Positions 1-9,689 of a stretch of 64,000 nucleotides of DNA are shown one piece after another. A program made the translations under genes and the position numbers. Position 1 is the stretch's first letter, and each line of letters begins with the position of its first letter. Where the stretch lies: positions 1-64,000 of the forward strand of contig CAMLMY010000009.1 in assembly GCA_946481345.1 (NCBI GenBank), written 5' to 3'. The stretch comes from an uncultured Gilliamella sp. (lineage in GTDB: Bacteria; Pseudomonadota; Gammaproteobacteria; Enterobacterales; Orbaceae). Under the pieces are notes generated by a model. The model made no database searches, was not told the DNA's origin, and was given only the letters and a program-made list of their open reading frames with translations.

Positions 1-664
1 GTAATGGTTTATGCTCATCAAATAAAATGGATGATAAATGTGAACTTAAAAGCTCGGTTGGTGATGCTTGATATTCACCAATTTCAGTCGTTACTTTAAT
101 CAGTTTTTGTTGGCGAGGAAAAATCGCAACTTGTTCATCAGGGGGATTGTTCCAAATAACTCGCCATGTTCCATGTGTAGCTTGATCTGGTAAAGGTGCC
201 TCACAATCTTTATGATCTAAAGTGAACTCTATTGATAATGCTTTAGCGCTATCATCTTGTTGTTTAGAGAGCCAACGGTAAGCAAAAGCTGCGCCTTCTT
301 CCATACCTGCAACTACAAATTTATGCTCATTTAATATTTTGGTTGCTTGATTAAAACGATTTTGTTGTTCATCACAACTTGCCTGAGGTTTTAATTCAAA
401 TTGAACCAATTTAGTACCCATCTTTTCAGATAAATCTAATAATTGTTGTTCAGTAAAAAAATCTTTTTGCGTAGCAACAATAATCGCAGCCGCTTCTGCT
501 GAATTTTTGGGGTTAGCTAATATTACTGAAAAATCATTATTTATGGTGACGGTTTTTACAGTTGCACTGCCACTTTTTTTTATATAATACCCGCCAATAA
601 ACACAAGCAAGATAATCAGTAATATGACAATTAATAACAAAAAATAGCGTATGAAATTTTTCAT
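1..664 (-). CDS. VirJ/AcvB-like protein, N-terminal part (runs off left edge)
   Basis: About 221 residues are visible. The start is ATG at 664, only four bases after the mprF stop, so the two genes are translationally close. Residues 7-26 form one hydrophobic segment (signal anchor or signal peptide), so the rest should face the periplasm. The visible part has an alpha/beta-hydrolase-like look around 'VVAGMEEGAAFAYRWL'. AcvB/VirJ proteins are known as periplasmic lysyl-phosphatidylglycerol hydrolases encoded with mprF/lpiA, which is the main reason for the call. The catalytic C-terminal part lies outside the window, so the active site cannot be checked. Confidence 0.62.
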   Translation of the reverse strand, partial: MKNFIRYFLLLIVILLIILLVFIGGYYIKKSGSATVKTVTINNDFSVILANPKNSAEAAAIIVATQKDFFTEQQLLDLSEKMGTKLVQFELKPQASCDEQQNRFNQATKILNEHKFVVAGMEEGAAFAYRWLSKQQDDSAKALSIEFTLDHKDCEAPLPDQATHGTWRVIWNNPPDEQVAIFPRQQKLIKVTTEIGEYQASPTELLSSHLSSILFDEHKPL

Positions 665-668
665 AAGA

Positions 669-3269
669 TCAGCTCTTTTTCTTTTTTAAGCTAGTTAATC
701 CACCCGAAATCAGCATAGTGGTATCAATTAAAGCAACAAATGGATCAAGTCCTGCAGGAACAGCCATATAACGCGGTTCCCAATGAGTTGCAAATTTGTC
801 TTTAAAACGACGTAATCCTTGAAAATTATAAAACCGACCTCCACGCCTAAATACTAACGCACCTAGCCTTTGAATTAATGGGGCTCCACGTCTTCTTTGC
901 ATGCCTGATAGAGGTACCATACCTAAACTAAAGTATTTAAATCCTTTTTCTTTATAATGCAGTATTAAACCAATCATTAAAAATTCCATGGTTAGTTTAG
1001 GAATATTTTGAGCAAACCTCATTAGATCGATGCTAGCTGAGTAATGTTGATTTGTTTCAAGTAAATTGACAAAAGCAATAATACGACCTTCAAATTTGAT
1101 AGTAGCAATAGTGAAATTATCTAAATATGGCTTTGAAAAAGATCCCAATGAAAATTGTTTTTCTTTGGAGTGTTTGTTTTTTAGCCATGCATCAGATATA
1201 ACTTTTAACTCATCAAGTGGTGCAGAACCTGGCGCATAAAATTCAAGACTAAGTCCATCGCGTTGGCATCTGTTCCATGTATAACGAAGATCTTTATACC
1301 CTTTAGATGAAAGATTAAACTCTTCTAAATCAACTAAAGCCTCTTCGCCTAATTTTATGGTTCGTAAACCAATATCCATATAAAAAGGTAAATTGGCGGC
1401 TTTAACTTGATAAAAAACTGGGCGAAGATGATGGGCATCACATAAATCTCGAAAAGCCCAAATTAAATCAGCGCGTTTAGTGTTATCGCCAATCGGATCA
1501 TACAGTGCTACCATGCTTCTGCCACGTTTAGCATACATAATGAAAGCAGTGTATGATTCATTGAATAACAGTGATTTATCGCCAGTCATGGCGAGTCCAC
1601 CTTCTGGCTGATCTGAATCTAAAATAATTTGATGAGCTTTGATTAACTCTTCGCGTTTTGGACTATTTAAAATTGGCAAAGCAGGATGAAATAGCCAATA
1701 GAGCATAATACAAATTAATAAAATAAAACTACCCAAGGTTGCTCTTAATGCACGCGGCACTCGAGTATCTAATTCAAATTGCCACCATAATGAATGGTTG
1801 TAAGGTATATCTTGATAAATAAATAATATTAACCATACAAGAAAAGCAATTAAGCAAAAACAGACAGCAAAGGATTTAATCGGAAAAGGTAATACATTTA
1901 ATCGACTTTTGCGATAAAAAGCGTGTCTAAAATAGATTAATAACATCGCAATCATTAATAAAGTACCAGCTTCTATCCAATGTAAGCCCCGTAAAAGTGA
2001 GCAGATGCTACCTAAAAACAATAAAATGACCGAAGCACCCCAAGCCGAATAAAGTCTTCGGCGTAGACCCACAGCCAAGAGTAAACATAAAATACCGATT
2101 AAACTCGCGACTAGATGAGCAGTATTAATTATTTTACTGGGAATAAATGTATTGACTAAGTAGTGATTAAATCCGGGAAGAACACTTGAAAACATCATTA
2201 CTACACCCGCAAAAAATACAGCAGCAGCCATAATAATAGCTGCAATACCGGTTTCTGTTTCTTTAACTTCAGGCATAGTAAAAAGGTGCTTGCTTTCATT
2301 TATTAAAAGTAGAAAGCTCGCTATAAAAAGTGGTATTAATATATAAATAATACGATAAATAATTAACGCAACAGTTAACGACGCAGCTCCAATTTCAGAT
2401 GAAAATGCAGCTAACATTACTGCTTCAAATACCCCTACACCGCCAGGAATATGGCTTAGCACTCCAGCAACTAAAGCTAAAATATAGATCATAATAAAGG
2501 TAGTAAAATGGGGTTGTATTGGTAATAAAAAGTAGAGAATGGCTCCTGCTAAAACAGTATCAATTAAAGCAATTACAAATTGGTAAGATGCAAGGCGTAA
2601 ATTAGGTAAACGTATCGACCAGTGAAATAGTTGGAATAATTGAGTGTCTTTATTCGGTTTTGTTTTTAATCGATTGCAATATAAAAAAATTAGTATGCCG
2701 GCATAAAGGCAAATTATGCCACTCGAAATTAACCCTATCCAGTTTTTTGATAAATGCAATGCCAGCATAGTATTTTTAGTATTCATTAAGGCCGCTAGCG
2801 TGGCCAGTAGGGGTAGGGTAAATCCTAATGATAACGTAACAAATATCGACATTCTGGCTACGTCGATAGTCGTTAATCCTTGTTTGAAATATAATCGGCA
2901 GCGAATTGCACCACCAGATAACGCTGATAAACCGATCGCATTGCCAATGGCTGAAGCACAAATACCACCAAGCGTTATAACCGATGGCTTTAATTTTACA
3001 CCTGCATATCGTGTTGCAGACCATTCGCAGCCAATAAGCATCAAATAACTGCCTATAGCAGATAAGCAAGCAAATAAAATAGCTTTAATTGAAAGTGTGT
3101 CAGCCGCATTTTTTAAATCGCATAGATTAATATCTTTAAGTAGATGCCAGCATAAAATAAGTGCAACAAAGAAGATGGATAAGCCAAACAATAACGTTAT
3201 AAATTGACGATAGCGAGTGAAGTATTCTATCAATTGCCAAGGTAGAACTTTACGCGCTAATATTTTCAC
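669..3269 (-). CDS. mprF: Bifunctional phosphatidylglycerol lysyltransferase/flippase MprF
   Basis: This 866-residue membrane protein has the two-part MprF build. Many transmembrane segments fill residues 1-540, with the flippase signature region near 'SGGAIRCRLYF' (about 120-130). A cytosolic DUF2156 aminoacyltransferase domain follows (about 560-840, with 'RRRGAPLIQRLG'). MprF uses Lys-tRNA to aminoacylate phosphatidylglycerol and moves the product across the inner membrane, reducing surface negative charge. The start is GTG at 3269, with GGAG eight bases upstream. It appears to head an operon with the virJ-like gene. The aminoacyl donor (Lys or Ala) cannot be decided from sequence alone. 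Confidence 0.9.
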   Translation of the reverse strand: MKILARKVLPWQLIEYFTRYRQFITLLFGLSIFFVALILCWHLLKDINLCDLKNAADTLSIKAILFACLSAIGSYLMLIGCEWSATRYAGVKLKPSVITLGGICASAIGNAIGLSALSGGAIRCRLYFKQGLTTIDVARMSIFVTLSLGFTLPLLATLAALMNTKNTMLALHLSKNWIGLISSGIICLYAGILIFLYCNRLKTKPNKDTQLFQLFHWSIRLPNLRLASYQFVIALIDTVLAGAILYFLLPIQPHFTTFIMIYILALVAGVLSHIPGGVGVFEAVMLAAFSSEIGAASLTVALIIYRIIYILIPLFIASFLLLINESKHLFTMPEVKETETGIAAIIMAAAVFFAGVVMMFSSVLPGFNHYLVNTFIPSKIINTAHLVASLIGILCLLLAVGLRRRLYSAWGASVILLFLGSICSLLRGLHWIEAGTLLMIAMLLIYFRHAFYRKSRLNVLPFPIKSFAVCFCLIAFLVWLILFIYQDIPYNHSLWWQFELDTRVPRALRATLGSFILLICIMLYWLFHPALPILNSPKREELIKAHQIILDSDQPEGGLAMTGDKSLLFNESYTAFIMYAKRGRSMVALYDPIGDNTKRADLIWAFRDLCDAHHLRPVFYQVKAANLPFYMDIGLRTIKLGEEALVDLEEFNLSSKGYKDLRYTWNRCQRDGLSLEFYAPGSAPLDELKVISDAWLKNKHSKEKQFSLGSFSKPYLDNFTIATIKFEGRIIAFVNLLETNQHYSASIDLMRFAQNIPKLTMEFLMIGLILHYKEKGFKYFSLGMVPLSGMQRRRGAPLIQRLGALVFRRGGRFYNFQGLRRFKDKFATHWEPRYMAVPAGLDPFVALIDTTMLISGGLTSLKKKKS

Positions 3270-3642
3270 GTGAGCAACTCCAATACGTGCTTCAATAGGA
3301 TTTTAGATTGGCGCATTCTACCGTTGCAAACTAATGAAAACAATCGTGAGAAACTAAAGGAAATTTAAAAAAAATATTAATCATTAGAATTTTTTTACAA
3401 TAATTGTCTATTTATTGAATGTTGAATAGGCTAAAAGCGCAGATTAATGGAATCGAATTAATGATTATTGTTAAACACAAATCAAAGAATAATGAATTAT
3501 CTAATAACTTAATATTTTCAAGCTTAATTAAATTAATAGCCATCCAATTGTGGTAATCTATTTAATTTAGGTTTAGCAAAATCTTTACCAAAATTTTTAA
3601 ATTACTATTTTTACATTAATTAAATGGATAATTATAAATTAA
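3270..3642. other. Divergent intergenic region, mprF / HD hydrolase
   Basis: About 370 bp of strongly AT-rich DNA between divergent genes. It must hold both promoters, but I see no hairpin or operator clear enough to name. No open frame here looks like a gene. Confidence 0.5.
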
Positions 3643-4323
3643 ATGAGCACAGACCAACCAATTGAATTAACACAAGAACAATATCAGATTATTGAAAAAA
3701 TAAGAATTTATGTTAAGCAAAAGCTTGCTAATGATTTTTCAGGCCATGACATGGCACATATTGAGCGCGTAGTTGGATTAGCAAAAAAAATCTTACCTTA
3801 TGAACCAAAAGCTAATGCTTTTATCGTAATTTTAAGTGCCTATTTACATGATGTCATTGATGAAAAAGTTGTTAATGACGTCAATCAAGCGACAGATGAA
3901 TTATATAGCTATCTAAATTCACTTAATATTTTAAGTGATGATATAAAAATGGTATTTGATATCATTGAAAATATGTCTTACCGAAAAAATCTAACTGGCA
4001 AAAAAACATTATCATTAGAAGGGCAAATTGTACAAGATGCTGATCGATTAGATGCTATTGGCGCAATAGGCATAGGACGAACATTTTATTATGGAGGTAA
4101 TAAACATAATATTATGTACGATCCGACTATTTTACCAAGAACGGTTATCAGTGAAGAAAATTATAAACTACCCAATACTGTGATAAATCATTTTTATGAA
4201 AAATTGTTTCTACTTAAAGATATGATGAACACAGAAAAGGCCAAAAAACTGGCTATATCGAGACATAATTTGTTAGTTGAATTTGTTAAACAATTTGAAA
4301 ACGAGTGGCAAGGTAAAGATTAA
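3643..4323 (+). CDS. HD-domain phosphohydrolase of unknown substrate
   Basis: A 226-residue soluble protein with a complete HD metal-binding set: His35, His39, the His69-Asp70 pair in 'YLHDVID', and Asp132 and Asp134 in 'QDADRLDAIGAIG'. The layout matches the YedJ/YpgQ-type HD proteins, which hydrolyse phosphate esters or nucleotides; the substrate here is unknown. It is a single gene, followed by a terminator-like hairpin, and convergent with the AEC transporter. No convincing ribosome site precedes the ATG, so the exact start is less certain than the gene. Confidence 0.8.
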   Translation: MSTDQPIELTQEQYQIIEKIRIYVKQKLANDFSGHDMAHIERVVGLAKKILPYEPKANAFIVILSAYLHDVIDEKVVNDVNQATDELYSYLNSLNILSDDIKMVFDIIENMSYRKNLTGKKTLSLEGQIVQDADRLDAIGAIGIGRTFYYGGNKHNIMYDPTILPRTVISEENYKLPNTVINHFYEKLFLLKDMMNTEKAKKLAISRHNLLVEFVKQFENEWQGKD

Positions 4324-4410
4324 TCTTACTATGGTCAATTGATTGGTAGCAATGGCTTTAACGTTATAATTGATTACCCTTTTTAAATGGTATGTCTGGG
4401 AGTGATGATG

Positions 4411-4441
4411 ACCTTGTTTATTAATAAAAATAAGGTTTTTT
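4411..4441 (+). terminator. Probable rho-independent terminator of the HD hydrolase gene
   Basis: The arms ACCTT and AAGGT enclose an AT-rich loop and are followed by a run of six T. It lies 88 bp after the stop codon. The stem is short but the U-tract is good. Confidence 0.55.
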
Positions 4442-4453
4442 ATCGTTTGATTT

Positions 4454-4478
4454 AGCGATCTCCGATAAGGAGAACGCT
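4454..4478 (-). terminator. Hairpin just after the AEC transporter stop
   Basis: AGCG-A-TCTCC and GGAGA-A-CGCT pair with one A/A mismatch around the loop GATAA, nine bases downstream of the transporter stop. There is no T-run on the minus strand, so it may be an mRNA 3'-end stabiliser rather than a true terminator. Confidence 0.4.
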
Positions 4479-4486
4479 ACTTTGTA

Positions 4487-5410
4487 TCAAAAAGGAATAG
4501 GGGCGTCAACTAACCATAGCACAGTTGGTAATGTTATCAAACTTAACAAGGTACTCATTAACGTTGCACTTGAAACCAGTTCAGGATTGGTATCAAATTG
4601 GACTGACATTAGAGTAGTATTAGCAGCGCTTGGCATTGCAGCTAATACAATTAATACTTGTTTATAAACAGGTAAAATTGGCATAAAGTAGACCAAACAA
4701 GTAGCCACCAATGGTGAAATTATCATGCGGGTTAATAATGAAAATGAAAGTTTAGGGTAATCAAGCTGTGTGATCTTTATTTTAGCCAGTTGCATTCCTA
4801 AAATAATCATAATAACTACAATAGATGAATCCCCAATCATGCCAATGGATGTCATAATTGATTTAGATAAAGGGACGTGGCATAACTGAAAAATAATACC
4901 TAAAAATGCACCATAAGCAACAGGCATACGGATTACTTTCTTAATAACATCTTTTTGGCTGACAATGTCACTATGAGAACTCCCTTTTACCGCATAATAA
5001 ATACCAACCGTACTCATCACAAATTGTTGTAATACCATCATAATTACACCAAGGTCAAACCCTATGCTGCCAAAAAATACTAATAGTACAGGGGTTCCGT
5101 AATTACCGTTATTCATAAAACAAGAGCTTAAAATCATGGCACAACGTTCTTTAGTCGAATATTTCATGATTATTGACCAAATTGAGATGATGCATACTAA
5201 TGATAAGCAAAGTCCTAAAATATAAAAAATGTAATATAGGTAATCAATGGTTAGTGTATGGATATAAAAAGTTTTAAATGCTAAAAAAGGCGAAAGCACA
5301 TACAGTGACATTTTTGATAAATTAGCTACATCAAATTTTAATATTTTCTGGGAAATAAACCCGACGATAAAAATACAAAAAATAGGAAACAAAATAATAA
5401 AAAATTGCAT
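4487..5410 (-). CDS. AEC-family (auxin efflux carrier-type) permease
   Basis: A 307-residue protein almost entirely made of hydrophobic segments, starting 'MQFFIILFPIFCIFIVGF'. A central polar loop lies near residues 140-160, and the conserved AEC pattern appears in the second half ('AAMPSAANTTLMSVQF'). AEC members carry organic acids such as malate or malonate in bacteria; the substrate here cannot be read from the sequence. It lies immediately downstream of glnD on the same strand with a 24-bp gap, so it may share a transcript without being functionally linked. Confidence 0.85.
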   Translation of the reverse strand: MQFFIILFPIFCIFIVGFISQKILKFDVANLSKMSLYVLSPFLAFKTFYIHTLTIDYLYYIFYILGLCLSLVCIISIWSIIMKYSTKERCAMILSSCFMNNGNYGTPVLLVFFGSIGFDLGVIMMVLQQFVMSTVGIYYAVKGSSHSDIVSQKDVIKKVIRMPVAYGAFLGIIFQLCHVPLSKSIMTSIGMIGDSSIVVIMIILGMQLAKIKITQLDYPKLSFSLLTRMIISPLVATCLVYFMPILPVYKQVLIVLAAMPSAANTTLMSVQFDTNPELVSSATLMSTLLSLITLPTVLWLVDAPIPF

Positions 5411-5434
5411 AAACCATATCCTGGATTTGAATAA

Positions 5435-8098
5435 TTAATTTAATAATTCAATAGCATTAACAATTGATTCTCGTAATTGATAACAGGTATTATCATCAAG
5501 TGCATTATTATTTTTATCTGTTAAGATAAATAAATCCTCAATGTGTTCGCCGATAGTTGCAATTTTAGCACTACTCAATGATAAATCTAAATTGGCAAAT
5601 ACTTCACCGACACATGCAAGTAATCCTGGTCTATCTAATGCAATGAGTTCCATGTACGTTTGCTTTTCATTGAAAGCAGATAAAAAATTAACTTGTGTTG
5701 GTACTGAAAATGATCGTAATCTTTGTTTGGGTGGTTTAACTGTCACACCTTTGTAAACCGGTTGTTGAAGGGCTTTAGTTAGCGCTTGTATAATGTTTGG
5801 ATGCCTATCCTTTTGTAATGTTTGCCCATTCGGCTCTAATACAATAAAAGTATCAAGTGCAAATCCTTTTTTATTTGTAATAATTAGGGCATCATGGATG
5901 CTTAAGTTATGATTGTTAAGAGTATTACACACTGTGGCAAACAGATAAGGTCTATCAGGCGAATAAATAATTATTTCAGTACCACCATGATAAGGATTTG
6001 GATTAATCAATACCAGTATTTGGTTTAAATCATGCGTTAATAAATTTTGTACATGCCAGACAATTTGTTCTGTGGTATACCGCAGAAAGTAGTCAATGCG
6101 ATAATCTAACCAAAGATTTTTTATTTTCTGTTCATCATAATTTTGCTTAAGTAAGATAGTCAATGCTTCCTGTTTATGTTGACGAGCAATGCTGCGTTGC
6201 TCTGGTATTTGATGAATACCAGAATCAAACGATCGTTTTGCTGTTTCATACAGTTGGCGCATTAAGCTTTGCTTCCAACTATTCCAAAGGGTCTCATTTG
6301 TTGCGCAGACATCAGCAACAGTCAAACACAGTAAATATTGTAAACGTTGCTCACTTTTTACAATTTGAATAAATTCGCGGATAACTGCCGGATCTTGCAG
6401 ATCGCGGCTTTGGGCCGTTACTGACATAAGTAAGTGATAACGTACTAACCAAATGATTAAATCTGTATCTCTAGACTCTAATTCATGTAATTTGCAGAAT
6501 TTTTCTACTAATTTAGCACCTATTTCAGAGTGGTCACCATGATGGCCTTTACCAATATCATGAAATAAACCAGTAATAACCAATAGTTCAGGTTTAGATA
6601 ATTTAGCAAAAACTTTAGAACTATTAGGGTGTCTTTGTTTGCCCGATTCTGTTTTAAGGCTATCAAGCTCAAGCAGTAAGCGAATAGTGTGTTCATCAAC
6701 GGTATAAACATGGAACAGATCAAACTGCATCATCCCCGCAATATGTTTCCAACCAGGTATATAGGCAGTAAGGATGCCATATTGATGCATTGGTAAGATT
6801 GCTTTTTTTATCGCATCTGGGTGTTTAATAATTTTCATAAACAGTGATCTTGCTTTTGCATCTTCACTGAGCAGTGTAGTTAATTGTCTTCGCGCTGAAC
6901 GTAGTTGTCTAATCGTGTTTGAATAAAGTCCAATAATTTGTGGATTAAGCAATATCGTATAAAAAAGTTGCATAATCATAACTGGATCTTTTTTAAATAG
7001 ATTGTCATCTTTTACATCAATGAGTTTTTCCCTAATCTGAAAATGTTCATCTATATCATATATTTTATTTTTTGGATTGAGCTCGAGTATCGTCTCATCA
7101 AAAAGCTGTAATAACATCTGATTGAGCTCAGTAATATTGCGGGCAACACAATAATAATCATGCATCATTTTTTCGACTGGAGTATTACCTTGACCTTGAT
7201 AACCAAGCATATTAGCAATGCTTAACTGGCGATCAAACAGTAAGCGATTATCATAACGCGTTATGACACTATGTAGCGCAAATCGCATGCGCCATAAGAA
7301 TTTTCGACATGTCCTAAAGTCTTCAATATCTTCAGGAGTCAAATAATCAAAGTGAGCTATTTTTTGTAAGAATTCTTCACCAAAATGACGAATCGCAATC
7401 CACTGTACGATTTGCATATCGCGAAGTCCACCCGGGCTATTTTTTAAATCAGGTTCGAGATTATAACTGGTACTATGATATTGCTTATGACGATCTTGTT
7501 GTTCTTTAACTTTAGCCCGGAAAAAAGTAGCTGAGGGCCAGATCTTATCACTAAAGATATGTTTACGCAGTTCATTTAATAATGATTGATTACCAGCGAC
7601 TATTCTTGATTCAATCAAGTTTGTCATGATGGTAATATCATTTTTTGCTTCTTGTAGACAAGTCTTTAACGTTCTAACACTATGACCTATATCTAAATGA
7701 AGATCCCAAAGCAAACGAATTAAATCACTGATTTTTTGTTCAATCTCTTTAGCACATGGATAATCACTTAATATTAATATATCAATATCCGATAATGGAT
7801 GAAGTTCAGTCCGTCCATATCCGCCAACGGCAATCAAAGCTATACGGTTTTGTTTAAAAACAGAGGAGACTTGTTCAGGTATTTGAAAATAACACCATAA
7901 ACGTTGCAACAACTCATCAATAAAATGGCTGCGTAAATGCACTAAAATATCAATATCGACATTTTGTTTAAATTGTGTGACAGACCATTGTTGAAAGTCA
8001 TTAAGTTGTTGTTTGAGGTAGTCAATATTTATCTGCTCATCGCTAAAATTAAGCGGCGAATTAGGGTAAAACGTATGCATTTGAGTCATAGTCATCAT
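5435..8098 (-). CDS. glnD: Bifunctional uridylyltransferase/uridylyl-removing enzyme GlnD
   Basis: An 887-residue nitrogen sensor. It carries an N-terminal nucleotidyltransferase motif ('GGYGRTELHPLSDID', about residue 93), a GlnD PII-uridylyltransferase middle domain, an HD domain ('LFHDIGKGHHGDHSE', about 512) and two C-terminal ACT domains that bind glutamine. It uridylylates PII proteins under nitrogen limitation and removes the group under sufficiency. Length is normal for the family (about 890). No PII gene is in the window. No good ribosome site precedes the first ATG, and Met codons at residues 2, 4 and 7 are alternatives. Confidence 0.96.
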   Translation of the reverse strand: MMTMTQMHTFYPNSPLNFSDEQINIDYLKQQLNDFQQWSVTQFKQNVDIDILVHLRSHFIDELLQRLWCYFQIPEQVSSVFKQNRIALIAVGGYGRTELHPLSDIDILILSDYPCAKEIEQKISDLIRLLWDLHLDIGHSVRTLKTCLQEAKNDITIMTNLIESRIVAGNQSLLNELRKHIFSDKIWPSATFFRAKVKEQQDRHKQYHSTSYNLEPDLKNSPGGLRDMQIVQWIAIRHFGEEFLQKIAHFDYLTPEDIEDFRTCRKFLWRMRFALHSVITRYDNRLLFDRQLSIANMLGYQGQGNTPVEKMMHDYYCVARNITELNQMLLQLFDETILELNPKNKIYDIDEHFQIREKLIDVKDDNLFKKDPVMIMQLFYTILLNPQIIGLYSNTIRQLRSARRQLTTLLSEDAKARSLFMKIIKHPDAIKKAILPMHQYGILTAYIPGWKHIAGMMQFDLFHVYTVDEHTIRLLLELDSLKTESGKQRHPNSSKVFAKLSKPELLVITGLFHDIGKGHHGDHSEIGAKLVEKFCKLHELESRDTDLIIWLVRYHLLMSVTAQSRDLQDPAVIREFIQIVKSEQRLQYLLCLTVADVCATNETLWNSWKQSLMRQLYETAKRSFDSGIHQIPEQRSIARQHKQEALTILLKQNYDEQKIKNLWLDYRIDYFLRYTTEQIVWHVQNLLTHDLNQILVLINPNPYHGGTEIIIYSPDRPYLFATVCNTLNNHNLSIHDALIITNKKGFALDTFIVLEPNGQTLQKDRHPNIIQALTKALQQPVYKGVTVKPPKQRLRSFSVPTQVNFLSAFNEKQTYMELIALDRPGLLACVGEVFANLDLSLSSAKIATIGEHIEDLFILTDKNNNALDDNTCYQLRESIVNAIELLN

Positions 8099-8351
8099 AT
8101 CAAATTAGGATGATTCATTTGTCATATCGTCACCTGATTTTAAAGCACTGTCAAGTTACAGTTATTTGAATTGTTTATAAGTTTTAAAAATAATTCTTCC
8201 TATTTAATTGATAAAACGATATTAAGTAAATTGGTCAGTTAATGGATACTAGATTTGTATGTGATAATCAATTAATTTTAAATAATAAATATTAATAATC
8301 ATGTTATAAATTATATAAACGATTATTAATATTTTTATACAACTTTTTGAA
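8099..8351. other. Intergenic region upstream of glnD
   Basis: AT-rich spacer holding the glnD promoter and, at its far end, the nrdAB terminator. No gene-like frame and no clear operator were seen. Confidence 0.4.
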
Positions 8352-8375
8352 TAAAAAGGAACTTTAAAGGTTCCT
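8352..8375 (-). terminator. Rho-independent terminator of nrdAB
   Basis: On the minus strand AGGAAC and GTTCCT form a stem around a 7-base loop and run directly into TTTTTA. It lies 43 bp beyond the nrdB stop, as expected for the end of the operon. Confidence 0.75.
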
Positions 8376-8417
8376 CTTGTAAAAAAGTTTGAGGTTAACT
8401 ATACGTTTAAGTAAAAA

Positions 8418-9554
8418 CTACAATTTAAAATCACTCAAATCATCTTCGTTAATCTCAGCGTCAATTTGCCCAACTAAATAAGAACTCATTTCAGCTTCTT
8501 GTGGCGCAACTTGAACATTGTCAGAAACAAGCCAATTGTTAATCCATGGGATTGGGTTGGATTTGACTTGGAATGGTAATTTTAATCCAACTGCTTGCAT
8601 GCGGATATTTGTGATATATTCGACGTATTGGCATAAGATATCTTTGTTTAGACCAATCATTGAGCCGCTTTCAAATAAGTATCCAGCCCACTCTTTTTCT
8701 TGATTGGCCGCTTGCAAAAACAGCTCATAGCAATCTTGTTCACATTCTTTAGCAATTTCAGCCATTTCAGGATCATCTTCACCACTGCGCAAAGTGTTGA
8801 TCATAAATTGTGTACCAGTTAAGTGCAGAGCTTCGTCACGAGCAATAAGTTTGATAATTTTAGCATTACCTTCCATTAGTTCACGTTCAGCGAAAGCAAA
8901 AGAACAAGCAAAACTGACATAAAAACGAATAGCTTCAAGTGCATTAACACTCATTAGGCAAAGATAAAGCTTTCTTTTAAGCTCACGCAGATCGATGGTT
9001 ATGGTGCGGTTGTTAACCGTGTGTTTACCTTCACCTAATAAATTGTAGTAACTTGCATAACTAATAAGATCATCGTAATAACCTGCGATGTCGCCGGCGC
9101 GTTTTTGAATTTCTTTATTTGTGACAATATCGTCAAAAACAACGGAAGGATCATTAACAATGTTACGAATGATATGTGTATATGAACGAGAGTGAATGGT
9201 TTCTGAAAATGACCAAGTTTCTACCCATGTTTCTAGTTCAGGAATAGAAATCAGTGGGAGTAGTGCTACATTTGGACTACGACCTTGAATTGAATCAAGC
9301 AAGGTTTGGTATTTTAAATTACTGATAAATATGTGTTTTTCATGTTCTGGCAAGGCAGCGTAATCAATACGGTCTTGTGAGATATCCACTTCTTCTGGTC
9401 GCCAGAAAAAGGAAAGTTGTTTTTCGATTAATTTTTCGAACATTTCATATTTTTGTTGATCATAACGTGCAACATTTACCGGTTGGCCAAGAAACATTGG
9501 CTCTTTAAGTTGATCATTATGTACATGCGAAAAGGTACTGTAATTCATACTCAT
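8418..9554 (-). CDS. nrdB: Ribonucleoside-diphosphate reductase class Ia, beta subunit NrdB
   Basis: A 378-residue protein aligning end to end with E. coli NrdB. The radical tyrosine (Tyr125) sits in '[14 protein letters not shown]', and diiron ligands Asp87, Glu118 and His121 are present. The C-terminal '[11 protein letters not shown]' tail that docks to NrdA is conserved. It supplies the tyrosyl radical for reduction of ribonucleoside diphosphates. The ATG at 9554 has AGGAG upstream. It follows nrdA with a 135-bp gap containing a hairpin. The yfaE ferredoxin gene that follows nrdB in enterobacteria is absent here. Confidence 0.98.
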   Translation of the reverse strand: MSMNYSTFSHVHNDQLKEPMFLGQPVNVARYDQQKYEMFEKLIEKQLSFFWRPEEVDISQDRIDYAALPEHEKHIFISNLKYQTLLDSIQGRSPNVALLPLISIPELETWVETWSFSETIHSRSYTHIIRNIVNDPSVVFDDIVTNKEIQKRAGDIAGYYDDLISYASYYNLLGEGKHTVNNRTITIDLRELKRKLYLCLMSVNALEAIRFYVSFACSFAFAERELMEGNAKIIKLIARDEALHLTGTQFMINTLRSGEDDPEMAEIAKECEQDCYELFLQAANQEKEWAGYLFESGSMIGLNKDILCQYVEYITNIRMQAVGLKLPFQVKSNPIPWINNWLVSDNVQVAPQEAEMSSYLVGQIDAEINEDDLSDFKL

Positions 9555-9625
9555 AAAATAACTCCTAATTGAGTTTGGTTGCTTTTACCGCCACCTTTCG
9601 TCATTAGAAAAGAGGGGGGGAATCA

Positions 9626-9649
9626 TTAGGGGGTTATCAATTCCCCTAA
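9626..9649 (-). promoter_or_regulatory. Intercistronic hairpin between nrdA and nrdB
   Basis: TTAGGGG and CCCCTAA form a perfect 7-bp stem with a 10-base loop, beside a run of seven G. There is no T-tract. It could protect or cut the nrdA-nrdB message to adjust subunit ratio; that role is inference. Confidence 0.45.
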
Positions 9650-9689
9650 ATACGATACTATGTATCAATGTTTCTATAATCTAAATTAA

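Noticed and set aside
2716-3069. Frames of 97-110 codons overlapping the start of mprF
   Set aside because: Shadows of the mprF membrane domain in other frames; no independent support.
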